This document shows, piece after piece, positions 35,471 through 44,889 of a stretch of DNA of 47,745 nucleotides (positions within the stretch are counted from its first letter, which is position 1; each line of letters starts with the position of its first letter). The stretch comes from Desulfonatronovibrio sp. Its GTDB lineage: Bacteria > Desulfobacterota > Desulfovibrionia > Desulfovibrionales > Desulfonatronovibrionaceae. Where the stretch lies: positions 1 through 47,745 of the forward strand of contig PXDF01000166.1 in the NCBI GenBank assembly GCA_003566455.1. Reading direction: 5' to 3'. Made by a program: the position numbers and the translations under genes. The notes beneath the pieces were generated by a model. That model worked only from the letters and a program-made list of their open reading frames with translations, was not told where the DNA came from and made no database searches.

Positions 35471-35547
35471 TGGTAGCGAGGGAGGGACTTGAACCCCCGA
35501 CACTGCGGATATGAGCCGCATGCTCTGACCTCCTGAGCTACCTCGCC
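35471..35547 (-). tRNA. tRNA-Met (anticodon CAT)
   Basis: On the minus strand a full 77-base cloverleaf can be drawn. The acceptor is GGCGAGG with CCTCGCT plus A and an encoded CCA. The D-arm is GCTCAGGAGGTCAGAGC. The anticodon stem TGCGG/CCGCA encloses loop CTCATAT with anticodon CAT, and the T-arm contains TTCAAGT. The paired 1:72 position points to the elongator rather than the initiator. tRNA-Ile2 with lysidine-modified CAT cannot be excluded from sequence alone. Confidence 0.93.
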
Positions 35548-35596
35548 ATAAAGAAAATTTTTGTTAGTTGGATTGAAATAAAAAATCAAGCAAAAC

Positions 35597-36457
35597 TTAT
35601 TTGCATATCCAGAGGCTTGCTCTTTCCATTTTGCTCAGGACCTCGCCGCTGACTGAGCCCACAAAAAATCTGGCCAGTCCTGTCTTGGGGGCTGTCTGGC
35701 ATTTTCGACCCATGGCAATGACTGCGAAGTTATTTTTTCTGGCGTACTCAAGAATAAGCCTGGCCGCGTTGTCTCCCTCGAGGCTCATAGTTGAAACCCT
35801 TTCCCTGGAAAATCCATTTTCCATGATATGAGAGATAGCCTTGTCAAAGACTTCCTGCTCATTAACCGCGTTCTTCCGGGATTTGACATGAAGTATTGTA
35901 ATGTTGCTTTCCGGAGCAGCTCCCAGGACGAACCCAACATGATCCGCGGTGTTGAGGCTTTGCTGAGACCCATCCGTGCACAGGAGCACATGTCTTTTAT
36001 GCCTCTCCGGCTCACGGCATATCCAGATGGGGATATCGCACTGTTCGTCAAGGATTTTGCTGCTTACACTGTCCTGAATAAGATTCTCAAGCAGGGACAG
36101 TCCCCTTCGCCCGAGCACCAGAGAGTCATAGAGACCTCTGCGGCCATAGGCGATAATGTCCCTGACAGTAGATATGGAGCTTTGCCTTGATTCAGTCTTG
36201 ATATTCTGACCTGGAAAACCGAAATCAATCATTTTCTGTTTGACTTCCTGCAGAAATGCCTGCTCATTACCAGTTGAAGCTGATTTTTTTGGACCAGCTG
36301 AAGAATATCCTGAGCCAGGGGGACTATAAGATACATTCAGGATATCCAACAGGACATCGTTTTTGTTTTGAAAAAAATAACTTAGAAACCTCACTCCGTA
36401 TTGATGCGAGGTGTCTTTGCTCACTGCCAGCAGAAAATGTTTTTTAATTTTCTTCAT
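35597..36457 (-). CDS. Tandem universal stress protein
   Basis: The 286-residue protein has two UspA domains (about 1-148 and 150-286). The second shows the nucleotide-binding pattern: MGRKCQ, then GLARFFVGSVSGEVLSKM, the G-x2-G-x9-G-(S/T) type motif. It also has HVLLCTDGSQQSLNTADH at its start. The first domain has LGRRGLSLLENLIQDSVSSKIL and appears more degenerate. Such proteins bind ATP and appear under stress, but the specific role is unknown. It lies next to tRNA-Met and is followed by a CT-rich array. Confidence 0.9.
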   Translation of the reverse strand: MKKIKKHFLLAVSKDTSHQYGVRFLSYFFQNKNDVLLDILNVSYSPPGSGYSSAGPKKSASTGNEQAFLQEVKQKMIDFGFPGQNIKTESRQSSISTVRDIIAYGRRGLYDSLVLGRRGLSLLENLIQDSVSSKILDEQCDIPIWICREPERHKRHVLLCTDGSQQSLNTADHVGFVLGAAPESNITILHVKSRKNAVNEQEVFDKAISHIMENGFSRERVSTMSLEGDNAARLILEYARKNNFAVIAMGRKCQTAPKTGLARFFVGSVSGEVLSKMERASLWICK

Positions 36458-36475
36458 AATTATTCCTTAAATTAT

Positions 36476-36836
36476 ACCTTCCCACCTTCTCACTTCCTCA
36501 CTTTCCTACCTTCCCACTTTCTCACCTTCTAACTTTCCTACTTTCGTACTTTCCTACCTTCCCACTCTTTCACTTCTTTCCCTCAGTCTCTCAGTCTTTC
36601 TTTCCTGACACTGTCACTGACACAATTAACTGTCTTCCTTTCAGCTATGAGCTGTCAACTGATTTTTCTCTCCGTCTCTCCATCTCTCAGTCTCTCCGTC
36701 TCTCCGTCTCTCCGTCTCTTAGTCTCTAAGTCTCTCCGTCTCTTAGTCTCTAAGTCTCTAAGTCTTTCTTTCCTGACACTGACACAGACACTGTTCACTG
36801 TCTTCCTTCCCACTTTCGTACTTTATAACTTTTAAC
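36476..36836. repeat. CT-rich degenerate short-repeat array
   Basis: About 360 bp of pyrimidine-rich repeats with no gene. The first part is built from words like CCTTCCCAC / CTTTCCTAC. The central part (36670-36770) is a direct tandem array of 8-base units (TCTCCGTC, TCTCAGTC, TCTAAGTC). GACACTG words appear at both sides. It occupies the whole gap between the Usp and UbiB genes. It shares words with the arrays at 44890. Confidence 0.85.
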
Positions 36837-36847
36837 TCAAAAGATAT

Positions 36848-38500
36848 TCATCGACGCCTTGACCTGACCATAGCAATGATCAGGCGCAGAGCCAGAAAAA
36901 ATCCGATTATATATCCTATAACCCCAAGGGTTGGGTATCCCAGGAGCTTGGGACCTGTATCAGCCAGTATGACTATGCTCGAACCCAGAAAAAGAGTCCC
37001 GGTTATTATGCCTACCACCAGGCGGTTGACCACTCTTTCCATGGTTGCCTGCATGTCCTCCAGATTCTCGTGCCTGAACCGTATCACCAGTTCACCCCTG
37101 TCCAGCTTGCTGATAATTCCAAGAGCCTGCCTGGGAAATTCATGCTGAAAGCGGAAAATATGCCTGATGTTTCTATTAATGGCTTTTAAAATATTGGTCA
37201 GACTGAACCTGCTCCTGCTCAACTTCTTAACCAGAGGTTCGGCCTCTTTTATCACGTCCAGATCGGGATACAGCATCTTGGCTGTACCTTCAGCAGTAAT
37301 AAGGGCTTTGATCATTATGGAAAGATCCGTGGTCAGGATGCGGCCGTGAGCTCTTAAAATCGAGGTCATTTCAAGGAGCAGCTGTCCAAGGTTCACTTCC
37401 TTGATGGGCATCCTGGTAAACAGGCTGACAACCTCAAGAACTTCATTCTGAAGGATATCCCTGTTTATCTTTTCATGTCCTATGGTAAAACCCAGAAGAA
37501 TATCTGTAATTATTTCCACATCATTTTCAACAACAGCCGAAATGAGATCAACAAGCTCAAACCGGACTTTATCCGTCAGTCGACCCACCATACCCCAATC
37601 CAGAAGGATCAGATTTTCATCCTCATCAATGAGAAAGTTGCCGGGATGAGGATCAGCATGGAAAAATCCATATTCCAGCACCTGTCGCAAAGAAAGAAAC
37701 AATCCCCTCTTGGCCATGGTGGCCCTGTTTTTCAGGGAAGCAATGTCCACATCTTTCATTTTGCTTCCCCTGGCCAGTTCCATGGTTATTACAACATTGG
37801 TGCAGTAATCAGGGTAGGCTTCAGGCACCTCAATTCCAACTTCATTTTGGACCGTTGTCCTGACTATCTGCATGGTTCTCATTTCCCGGACAAAATTCAG
37901 CTCCTGGAGCATAAGCTTTCGAATGCGCTTAACAAGATCAGGCAGGTTGTAGACTTTGAAAGACTCAATGCGTCCATCAAGGCGAACAGCAATCTTTTCC
38001 AGGATATCCATGTCGTTTTTGATGGTATCAACGATATCCGGACGCTGCACTTTAACCGCCACTTCCTGTCCGCTCTCCAGAAGCCTTGCTTTATGAACCT
38101 GGGCCAGTGAGGCCGCGGCCAGAGGGACTTCATCAAAGTGAGAAAAAATTGTATCCAGAGGAGCCTGAAAACTGTCTTCAATAACCTTTCTGATCTCAGA
38201 AAAAGACTCTGGAGGCACATCATCCTGAAGTTTGCGCAACTCATCCAGAAGCTCTTTTGGCAACAGGTCTGCCCGCTGAGAAAGAATCTGTCCGCACTTG
38301 ATAAATGTTGGGCCCAGATCCTCCAGAACCTTGCGCATCCGCTCCCAGGTGCTCAGATGAGTGTCATGAACATGGATTTTTTCAAGATATTTCCGGCCTG
38401 GGATCTCCAGGCGATCCACTATATCGTCAAACCCATATTTGATAAGGGTTGCGACAATCTCACGGAATCGTCCCAAATGAGCTATTGCTTTAATGTCCAT
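36848..38500 (-). CDS. ubiB: UbiB/AarF-like ABC1 family kinase-like protein
   Basis: The 550-residue protein has the ABC1 family hallmarks: the KxGQ-type motif LGPTFIKCGQILSQRADLLP, the Ala-rich nucleotide loop PLAAASLAQVHKA, VAVKVQRP (Lys), FHADPHPGNFLI (catalytic/metal region), and LLDWGMVGRL. Two C-terminal transmembrane helices (VGIITGTLFLGSSIVIL and LGVIGYIIGFFLALRLIIAM) place it at the membrane. The family supports isoprenoid quinone synthesis or lipid homeostasis, possibly by ATP hydrolysis. The phasin-like gene lies 60 bp upstream. Confidence 0.93.
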   Translation of the reverse strand: MDIKAIAHLGRFREIVATLIKYGFDDIVDRLEIPGRKYLEKIHVHDTHLSTWERMRKVLEDLGPTFIKCGQILSQRADLLPKELLDELRKLQDDVPPESFSEIRKVIEDSFQAPLDTIFSHFDEVPLAAASLAQVHKARLLESGQEVAVKVQRPDIVDTIKNDMDILEKIAVRLDGRIESFKVYNLPDLVKRIRKLMLQELNFVREMRTMQIVRTTVQNEVGIEVPEAYPDYCTNVVITMELARGSKMKDVDIASLKNRATMAKRGLFLSLRQVLEYGFFHADPHPGNFLIDEDENLILLDWGMVGRLTDKVRFELVDLISAVVENDVEIITDILLGFTIGHEKINRDILQNEVLEVVSLFTRMPIKEVNLGQLLLEMTSILRAHGRILTTDLSIMIKALITAEGTAKMLYPDLDVIKEAEPLVKKLSRSRFSLTNILKAINRNIRHIFRFQHEFPRQALGIISKLDRGELVIRFRHENLEDMQATMERVVNRLVVGIITGTLFLGSSIVILADTGPKLLGYPTLGVIGYIIGFFLALRLIIAMVRSRRR

Positions 38501-38560
38501 TAATTTTTCCGGAAGAAAGAGTATCTTCCTGACATATCAGTCAGGTCATGCAGAGAGCGG

Positions 38561-38896
38561 CTATTGAGGTTTCTTTTCTTCTCCCATTTGCAGACTTTCA
38601 AGGGTGGAGACACGGTCTTCAAGACTGGATATTCTTGCCTCCAGGTTTTCTACCTGCTCTTTACCCGCGATATCCAGAGATTCCATGGCCGATTTGATGC
38701 TTTTGGAAATCCATTCATGAGTTTCCACCTGCTGGTCTTCGCTTTTCTTGATAAACTCTCTGATGAGGTTTTCTCCCTCTTCAGCCGAAAGCTTGCCTTT
38801 TTCCACGAGACTGTTGACCCTCTTTTCAACTTCTTCAGCCGTGATAATTATCAATCCCATTCCGGTAAAAAAACCTTTTTTGAACAAATCAATCAT
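38561..38896 (-). CDS. Phasin-like small helical protein
   Basis: The 111-residue, mostly helical protein starts MIDLFKKGFFTGMGLIIITAEEVEKRVNSLVEKG, and its C-terminal half is a coiled coil with heptads (VENLEARISSLEDRVSTLESL). The pattern matches small 'phasin superfamily' proteins commonly found next to ABC1 kinases in deltaproteobacteria. A polyhydroxyalkanoate role is not implied, and it could regulate or scaffold the kinase. It is probably cotranscribed with the downstream ubiB gene. Confidence 0.75.
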   Translation of the reverse strand: MIDLFKKGFFTGMGLIIITAEEVEKRVNSLVEKGKLSAEEGENLIREFIKKSEDQQVETHEWISKSIKSAMESLDIAGKEQVENLEARISSLEDRVSTLESLQMGEEKKPQ

Positions 38897-38943
38897 ATTT
38901 TACTCCTTTTGCAATGAGTTCAAAATTCAAGGATAAACTTGCT

Positions 38944-39031
38944 CCTGAATTGAGCGATTTTTCTATGTCATTGCCAGGGAAGCCATGACAGGCTTATCAA
39001 AACAGTTACTGGAAAAATCGCTCAATTCAGG
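38944..39031. repeat. Palindromic repeat element, copy B (REPIN/MITE-like)
   Basis: An 88 bp element with perfect 20 bp terminal inverted repeats: CCTGAATTGAGCGATTTTTC (38944-38963) and its reverse complement (39012-39031). The interior matches copy A at 34131, but the inner hairpin has been shortened to TGTCAT...ATGACA by loss of several bases. It lies between the phasin-like gene and trpB2. Confidence 0.9.
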
Positions 39032-39083
39032 TTACTGGTATAGTGACTTACCCCTGAGACATTGTCATAAAAGCCTGCATCCC

Positions 39084-40433
39084 CTAAAAGCCGACGCTGG
39101 GGCAAGCTTTCAGCGCCTCTTCAATCTCCTGGTCAGTAAAGGCTTTATCCTGAAGCTCTCCTCTGAGGTAAGCGTCATAAGATCCCAGGTCAAGAAGGCC
39201 GTGGCCTGAATAAAGCAAAACTATTACCTGTCCGGGTTCCGCTTCCTTAGCCAGATCAATGGTTGCCTTTATGGCGTGGGAAGTCTCGGGAGCCGGCACA
39301 AAGCCCTGGGACTGCATAAATATCCTGGCAGCGTCAAAAACTTCGTTCTGAAAATAAGCCCTGGCTTCAATATACCCATGTTTGGTCAAATGGGATATTA
39401 CGGGTGATTCTCCGTGGTAACGCAATCCACCTGCATGAATGGGAGGGGGAAAATACGAATGGCCAAGGGTATACATCTTGAGGAGCGGGGTCTGCCTGGC
39501 CATATCCCCGAAGTCATAGATAAACTGCCCCTTGGTCAATGTTGGACAGGCCTGGGGTTCAACAGCCACAAACCTGATATTTTCCCCGGCCATCTTCTCA
39601 GGCATGTAAGGCAGAACCAGTCCTGCAAAATTACTTCCCCCGCCTACGCAGCCAACAAGAATATCCGGTTTTTCCCCAGCTATTTCAAGCTGTTTTTTAA
39701 CTTCCAGACCTGTAATGGTCTGATGTAAAATAACATGATTAAGCACGCTGCCCAGAGCGTATTTTGTATCGTTGTGGGAAGCAGCGTCCTCAACCGCTTC
39801 AGATATGGCCAGACCGAGGCTGCCCCCGGAGTCAGGGTCTTTTTCAAGGATGCTTCGGCCAACGTTGGTTTTGTCGGAGGGTGAAGGAAAAACCTCGCCC
39901 CCGTAGGAACGGATAATTATCCCGCGGTAAGGTTTCTGATCATAACTGCAGCGGACCATATAAACCGTGCATTTCATATCAAACATCCTGCACGCGAAAG
40001 AGAGGGCTGTGCCCCATTGTCCGGCTCCGGTTTCCGTGGACAGCCGGCTCACTCCTTCCAGCTTATTGTAGTAGGCCTGGGCTATGGCTGTATTGGGCTT
40101 GTGAGAGCCTGCCGGAGAAACCGACTCATCCTTATAATAGATTCTGGCTTTGGTTCCAATGGCCTGCTCCAGCCTTCTGGCCCTGACCAGAGGCGAGGGC
40201 CGGTACAGTTTATATATCTCCAGAATGGGTTCTGGAATATCAATCCAGGACTGCCCGGACATTTCCTGCTCTATAAGAGACCTGGGGAAAATAGCTTCAA
40301 GCTTGTCAGGGGCAATAGGCTGCTTGGTTTCAGGATCAAGGGGAGGAGCAAGAGGGTCTGTAAGTTCGGGCAACACATTGTACCATTTTCGGGGCATATC
40401 TTTTTCAGGAAGCCTAATCTTGATTTCATCCAT
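39084..40433 (-). CDS. trpB: TrpB2-type tryptophan synthase beta chain
   Basis: The 449-residue PLP enzyme has the PLP Lys at K112 in [18 protein letters not shown]. It has [16 protein letters not shown], the phosphate-binding [11 protein letters not shown] and the C-terminal [16 protein letters not shown]. The N-terminal extension before [22 protein letters not shown] identifies the TrpB2 (beta-like) subgroup, which acts without TrpA or as an indole-salvage enzyme. No trpA lies beside it. An AAGGAG ribosome-binding site lies before the ATG. It is divergent from infA. Confidence 0.93.
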   Translation of the reverse strand: MDEIKIRLPEKDMPRKWYNVLPELTDPLAPPLDPETKQPIAPDKLEAIFPRSLIEQEMSGQSWIDIPEPILEIYKLYRPSPLVRARRLEQAIGTKARIYYKDESVSPAGSHKPNTAIAQAYYNKLEGVSRLSTETGAGQWGTALSFACRMFDMKCTVYMVRCSYDQKPYRGIIIRSYGGEVFPSPSDKTNVGRSILEKDPDSGGSLGLAISEAVEDAASHNDTKYALGSVLNHVILHQTITGLEVKKQLEIAGEKPDILVGCVGGGSNFAGLVLPYMPEKMAGENIRFVAVEPQACPTLTKGQFIYDFGDMARQTPLLKMYTLGHSYFPPPIHAGGLRYHGESPVISHLTKHGYIEARAYFQNEVFDAARIFMQSQGFVPAPETSHAIKATIDLAKEAEPGQVIVLLYSGHGLLDLGSYDAYLRGELQDKAFTDQEIEEALKACPSVGF

Positions 40434-40562
40434 TTCAGTATCTCCTTGGGTTAATTTAGGTTGCGATGTGCTTGTCTGCTAATAAATTATATGCCGCGAG
40501 TAAAGCTTATATTATGACTGGATGCTTTTCAACGGTCTGTGTCAGCAAAACTCTGCCAGTTC

Positions 40563-40591
40563 TTGACAAGATAGATCTCTCAACGTAAAGA
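40563..40591 (+). promoter_or_regulatory. Candidate sigma70 promoter for infA
   Basis: A consensus TTGACA (40563-40568) is followed after 17 bases by TAAAGA (40586-40591), which matches the -10 consensus only in part. It would give a leader of about 37 bases before ATG 40635. Confidence 0.4.
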
Positions 40592-40634
40592 ATTTAAGAT
40601 TAAGAGGGAAACAATTCTCACCAGGAGAGCATTT

Positions 40635-40853
40635 ATGGTCAAAGAAGAAGCTATTGAGGTGGAGGGCACTGTTGAAGAAGCCTTGCCCAACGCCATGTTT
40701 AAAGTTAAGCTGGATAACGGACACGAGGTGCTGGGTCATATATCCGGCAAGATGCGCAAATTTTATATCCGGATCCTTCCCGGCGATCGTGTGAAAGTTG
40801 AACTTTCCCCTTATGATCTCACCCGCGGCAGAATAACCTATCGCTTTAAGTAA
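40635..40853 (+). CDS. infA: Translation initiation factor IF-1
   Basis: The 72-residue OB-fold protein is nearly the canonical length and sequence: [64 protein letters not shown] (landmarks: [34 protein letters not shown]). It binds the ribosomal A site during initiation. A monocistronic position is likely, since no ribosomal protein genes surround it. Confidence 0.98.
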   Translation: MVKEEAIEVEGTVEEALPNAMFKVKLDNGHEVLGHISGKMRKFYIRILPGDRVKVELSPYDLTRGRITYRFK

Positions 40854-40956
40854 AAAAGTCAGATAATCACCATTAAGCCTTGCTTGATTGCTGATAAGAC
40901 AATTTCAGAACCTCAGCATTCACAGGCTGAGTAACTTTGCTGAGATAAGGAATTTC

Positions 40957-41814
40957 ATGTCCCAGATAGACCTGCACACCCATTCAACCGCGTCAGACGG
41001 GACCTACACTCCTTTTGAGCTGGTAAGGCTGGCCAGAAATACAGGCTTGAAAGCCATTGCCCTGACCGACCATGATACAACAGGCGGATTAAATGAGGCC
41101 CTCAAGGCTGGCCGGGAAATGAACATGGAAGTAATTCCGGGCTGCGAGTTGAGCGCCCGGTATAATGGGCTGATGCATATCCTGGGGCTCTGGGTCAAGC
41201 CTGAAACCCCTGATCTCAACAAGTCCCTGCTTGAGCTCAGGAACAAAAGAAACGCCCGCAACCAGATCATGATTGAAAAGCTGAGAAAACTCGGAATTGA
41301 AATAACCTATGAAGAAATCAAATTACTGGCTGGCGACGCGGCCATAGGAAGGCCTCACATCTGCAGAGTACTCATGAACAAAGGAGCTGCTTCATCGATC
41401 CAGGAAGCTTTTGAAAAATTTCTGGGACCAGACGGGAAGGCCTATGTGCCCAAAGAAAAATTCAATCCTGACAAAGCCATATCTGTTCTGAAAAACGATC
41501 AGGCCACTGTTATCCTGGCTCACCCGTTCTCCATGAATCTCCAGCAGGATGAACTGAGAAAAGAGCTCATCAGGCTCAAAGATCTTGGATTGGACGGAGT
41601 TGAAGTATTCTATCCAGAACATACAAAAGAACAGACCAGCTTATATTCCTCCCTCTGCAAAGAACTGAGCCTGCTCCCCAGCGGAGGTTCTGACTTTCAC
41701 GGCTCCATCAAGCCTCACATCAAGTTAGGCAAAGGGCGCGGCAATCTCAACCTGCCCTACTCCCTGGTCGAAGCCATGAAAGACAAGAGAGCGGAGCAAG
41801 GTCTTTGGACATAA
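40957..41814 (+). CDS. PHP-domain phosphoesterase (RNase AM/YciV-like)
   Basis: The 285-residue enzyme has all PHP metal motifs: DLHTHSTASDGTYTP (I), LTDHDTTGG (II), PGCELSA, ILAHPF (III) and GGSDFHG (IV). Related proteins are 5'-3' oligoribonucleases or nucleoside 3',5'-bisphosphate phosphatases. ATG 40957 with TAAGG 6 bases upstream is chosen over the frame start at 40888, which would add a non-conserved extension. It overlaps the next gene by 10 bp, so translation coupling is likely. Confidence 0.9.
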   Translation: MSQIDLHTHSTASDGTYTPFELVRLARNTGLKAIALTDHDTTGGLNEALKAGREMNMEVIPGCELSARYNGLMHILGLWVKPETPDLNKSLLELRNKRNARNQIMIEKLRKLGIEITYEEIKLLAGDAAIGRPHICRVLMNKGAASSIQEAFEKFLGPDGKAYVPKEKFNPDKAISVLKNDQATVILAHPFSMNLQQDELRKELIRLKDLGLDGVEVFYPEHTKEQTSLYSSLCKELSLLPSGGSDFHGSIKPHIKLGKGRGNLNLPYSLVEAMKDKRAEQGLWT

Positions 41815-43043
41815 CTCCACCATTGCCGGAACTTTTATGTCCCGCCGGAGACATGGAGCACCTGCAGACCGCTCTCGCTTACGGCGCTGACGCCGTTTAT
41901 CTGGGCGGATCCCAACTCAACCTGAGATCAAAGGCCCGGGGATTTTCCCGTGACCAACTCAACAAAGCCATAACCCTGGCCGGAAATCATAACGCCAGAA
42001 TATATTACTGCCTCAACGCCCTGCCCCTGCAAAAAGACATCTCTCTTGTCCGGGATCAGCTGGAACAGGTATCCGGACTGGATCTGGACGGGCTTATAGT
42101 TGCTGATCCCGGAGTTATAAGCCTGGCTGGGGAAAAGGTTCCCAACCTGAAACTCCATTTAAGCACCCAGGCCAATACCTGCAATGAATACTCAGTCAAT
42201 TTCTGGAAAAAACAGGGGGTAAAGAGAGTCAATCTGTCCCGGGAACTTGGCCTGAAAGACATCAAAGCCATCAGTGCCCGGGTAAAGGACATTGAACTGG
42301 AAATATTCGTGCACGGCGCCATGTGCATGGCCATATCAGGCCGCTGCTTTTTAAGCGCTCACCTCAACGCGCGTTCAGCCAACCAGGGCCTTTGCGCCCA
42401 TCCCTGCAGATACGAATACAGACCTTTTGTTCTTGATCTCGAGGAAAGGACCAGGCCCGGGGTCCCGGTATGGCAGCTGGAGCAGGAAGATAATTACTCC
42501 AGGATATTGAGCGCGGAAGACCTCTGTCTGGTCAAGTATATCCCCTGGTTTATCAGGAACAACATCCATTCCCTGAAAATCGAGGGAAGAACCAAAAGCG
42601 TTTCCTACCTGGCCATTGTCACAGATGTATATCGAACAGCCCTCAATGACTTTGCCCGGAAAAAGTTCAGACCCATAAAGTACCTGGAAGAGCTGGCCCT
42701 GATCAGCACAAGACCCATGGCCACTGGATTTTTTCTCAAAAACAGAAGGTTTTTTGCCGGCCCTCAAAAGGCGCCGGTGAGAAACAACAAAATCCTGGCC
42801 AGAATAATTGAAAAAATCAGCAGTCACAAATGGCTTGTCCAGATTAAGGAAAAGTGGCCGGATTCAATTGATGTTGAGCTTGTCCTGCCCGGCCTGAAAC
42901 GCCCGGCAATACCAGCCATGGAATACAGCCTTGAGGATGCGTCCGGGCAGAAGACTCACGCGGCCCATTCAGGCATGACAGCTGTATTCTGCTGTGACCA
43001 TGACCAGATTCAGGAAAACATTTTTATCCGTTCGGGCGATTAG
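41805..43043 (+). CDS. Peptidase U32 family protein
   Basis: The 412-residue protein has the U32 signatures LLCPAGDMEHLQTALAYGADAVYLGG, LSTQANTCN, and EIFVHGAMCMAISGRCFLSAHL with the conserved Cys residues, then LKIEGRTKS. U32 members include TrhP/RlhA-type RNA hydroxylation proteins, so RNA modification is as likely as proteolysis. The start is TTG 41805 inside the end of the PHP gene. Its stop overlaps the ettA stop from the opposite strand. Confidence 0.9.
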   Translation: MDITPPLPELLCPAGDMEHLQTALAYGADAVYLGGSQLNLRSKARGFSRDQLNKAITLAGNHNARIYYCLNALPLQKDISLVRDQLEQVSGLDLDGLIVADPGVISLAGEKVPNLKLHLSTQANTCNEYSVNFWKKQGVKRVNLSRELGLKDIKAISARVKDIELEIFVHGAMCMAISGRCFLSAHLNARSANQGLCAHPCRYEYRPFVLDLEERTRPGVPVWQLEQEDNYSRILSAEDLCLVKYIPWFIRNNIHSLKIEGRTKSVSYLAIVTDVYRTALNDFARKKFRPIKYLEELALISTRPMATGFFLKNRRFFAGPQKAPVRNNKILARIIEKISSHKWLVQIKEKWPDSIDVELVLPGLKRPAIPAMEYSLEDASGQKTHAAHSGMTAVFCCDHDQIQENIFIRSGD

Positions 43044-44725
43044 TTTCTGGCCAGCTTCCTATACCTGATCCGCCGGGGTATTTCCGCCTCCCTGCCAAGC
43101 CTTTTTTTCCTGTCCTCTTCATATTCACTGAAGTTTCCGTCAAAAAAGACCACGCTGCTGTCTCCTTCAAAGGCCATGATATGCGTGGATATCCGGTCCA
43201 GAAACCAGCGGTCATGGCTGATGACCATGACGCAGCCGGCAAAGCTGAGCAGTCCTTCCTCCAGGGCACGCATTGTGTTCACATCCAGGTCATTGGTAGG
43301 TTCGTCCAGAAGCAGAACATTGGCTTCTTCCTTAAGCATCCTGGCCAGCTGAACCCGGTTTCTTTCTCCCCCTGAAAGCATGCCCACCTTTTTCTGCTGG
43401 TCAGCACCGGTGATGTTGAACCGGCCCAGATAAGCTCTGGAGTTTACCTCCCTGCCCGCCATTTTGATCAGGTCATGACCGTCGCTGATCATCTCGAACA
43501 CTGTCTTGTCCGATTCCAGATCATCGCGGTGCTGATCCACATGAGCCAATCTTACAGTTTCTCCAAGCATTATAGTTCCGGAATCAGGCTTTTCCACGCC
43601 GGTAATCATTCTGAAAAGCGTGGTTTTGCCGGCTCCGTTGGGGCCGATGATTCCAATGATAGCCCCGGGAGGTATAATAAAATCAAGTTCGCTCATGAGC
43701 AGTCGATCTTCAAAGGCCTTGGTAAGCCCTCTGGCTTCGATTACTTTCTGACCCAGACGGGGCCCAGGCGGGATAAATATCTCCAGATCTTTCTGCTGCT
43801 TCTGATAATCCCGGGACAGCATTTCTTCATAAGCTCCAATCCTGGCCTTGCTTTTGGCATGTCTGGCCCTGGGTGACATCCTGATCCATTCCAGCTCCCG
43901 CTCAAGGGTCTTCTGCCGGTGACTCTCAGCCTTTTCCTCCCTGCGCAGACGTTCTTTTTTCTGATCCAGCCAGGACGAGTAGTTGCCCTTCCAGGGAATT
44001 CCCCGGCCCCGGTCCATTTCCAGGATCCATCCGGCCACATTGTCCAGGAAATAGCGGTCATGGGTTACAGCGATAATTGTGCCCGGATACTGCTGCAGAT
44101 GATGCTCAAGCCAGGCAACTGTTTCAGCATCCAGGTGGTTTGTGGGTTCATCCAGAAGCAGAATATCCGGCTGTTTCAGGAGCAGGCGACACAAGGCAAC
44201 CCTTCTTCTTTCTCCCCCTGACACCTTGTCCATGGTCATTTCGGGCAAAGGACAGCGAAGAGCGTCCATGGCCATTTCCAGCCTGGCCTCAATATCCCAG
44301 GCATCCGTTGCATCCAGTTTTTCCTGAACCTCACCCTGACGCTCAATAAGCTGGTTCATTTCATCATCAGTCATGGGCTCGGCAAATCTGGCGTTAATCT
44401 CCTCAAACTCCTTGAGAAGGGCAACGCTTTCTGCCGCGCCTTCCTCCACCACCTCCCGCACGGTTCGGGTTTCATTGGCCAGGGGCTCCTGTTCAAGGTA
44501 TCCAATACTGAAGCCTGGAGAAAGGATTGTTTCACCCAGAAAATCCCTGTCAACTCCTGCCAGGACGCGCAGCAAAGTACTTTTGCCTGACCCGTTCATC
44601 CCCAGAACCCCGATCTTGGCTCCGTAAAAATAGGATAAAGAAATATCCTTGAGTACCGGCTTTTTGTCATAAAACTTGCTTACTCTGACCATGGAATAAA
44701 TTATCTTGTTTGGTTCATTGCTCAT
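43040..44725 (-). CDS. ettA: Energy-dependent translational throttle protein EttA (ABC-F)
   Basis: The 561-residue soluble twin-ATPase has Walker A GMNGSGKST and GPNGAGKTT, ABC signatures KVSGGERRRV and MLSGGERNRV, and Walker B LLLDEPTNHLD and LLLDEPTNDLD. The EttA arm lies between (residues near FAEPMTDDEMNQLIERQGEVQ), followed by the Lys/Arg-rich linker RMSPRARHAKSKARI typical of EttA. It gates the first peptide bond by ribosome E-site binding when ADP is high. It is convergent with the U32 gene. Confidence 0.96.
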   Translation of the reverse strand: MSNEPNKIIYSMVRVSKFYDKKPVLKDISLSYFYGAKIGVLGMNGSGKSTLLRVLAGVDRDFLGETILSPGFSIGYLEQEPLANETRTVREVVEEGAAESVALLKEFEEINARFAEPMTDDEMNQLIERQGEVQEKLDATDAWDIEARLEMAMDALRCPLPEMTMDKVSGGERRRVALCRLLLKQPDILLLDEPTNHLDAETVAWLEHHLQQYPGTIIAVTHDRYFLDNVAGWILEMDRGRGIPWKGNYSSWLDQKKERLRREEKAESHRQKTLERELEWIRMSPRARHAKSKARIGAYEEMLSRDYQKQQKDLEIFIPPGPRLGQKVIEARGLTKAFEDRLLMSELDFIIPPGAIIGIIGPNGAGKTTLFRMITGVEKPDSGTIMLGETVRLAHVDQHRDDLESDKTVFEMISDGHDLIKMAGREVNSRAYLGRFNITGADQQKKVGMLSGGERNRVQLARMLKEEANVLLLDEPTNDLDVNTMRALEEGLLSFAGCVMVISHDRWFLDRISTHIMAFEGDSSVVFFDGNFSEYEEDRKKRLGREAEIPRRIRYRKLARN

Positions 44726-44889
44726 TTTGATTCCTTTGCAGTGATTTATAATCCAAAAATCTCATCCCGGGGCATATTTTGCCTGCCGCGGCCCTTATAC
44801 CCGGAACACCCACAAATTCCAAGCCCACAAACCAGTGAATTTTTCCCTCCTATCCCTCCCTGCCTGGATTGGATAAAGCAAAGTTCCCC
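44726..44889. other. Intergenic region upstream of ettA, no gene seen
   Basis: No coding frame of note. The stretch is C/A-rich and joins the short-repeat array at 44890-45048. The ettA promoter must lie here or in the array, but no convincing match was located. Confidence 0.4.

Noticed and set aside
37475-38110. 211-codon plus-strand frame inside ubiB
   Set aside because: It is antisense to conserved ABC1 motifs; nothing supports its expression.
38527-38544. Short palindrome CCTGAC/GTCAGG between the phasin-like and ubiB genes
   Set aside because: The arms are only 6 bp, which is expected by chance at this scale.
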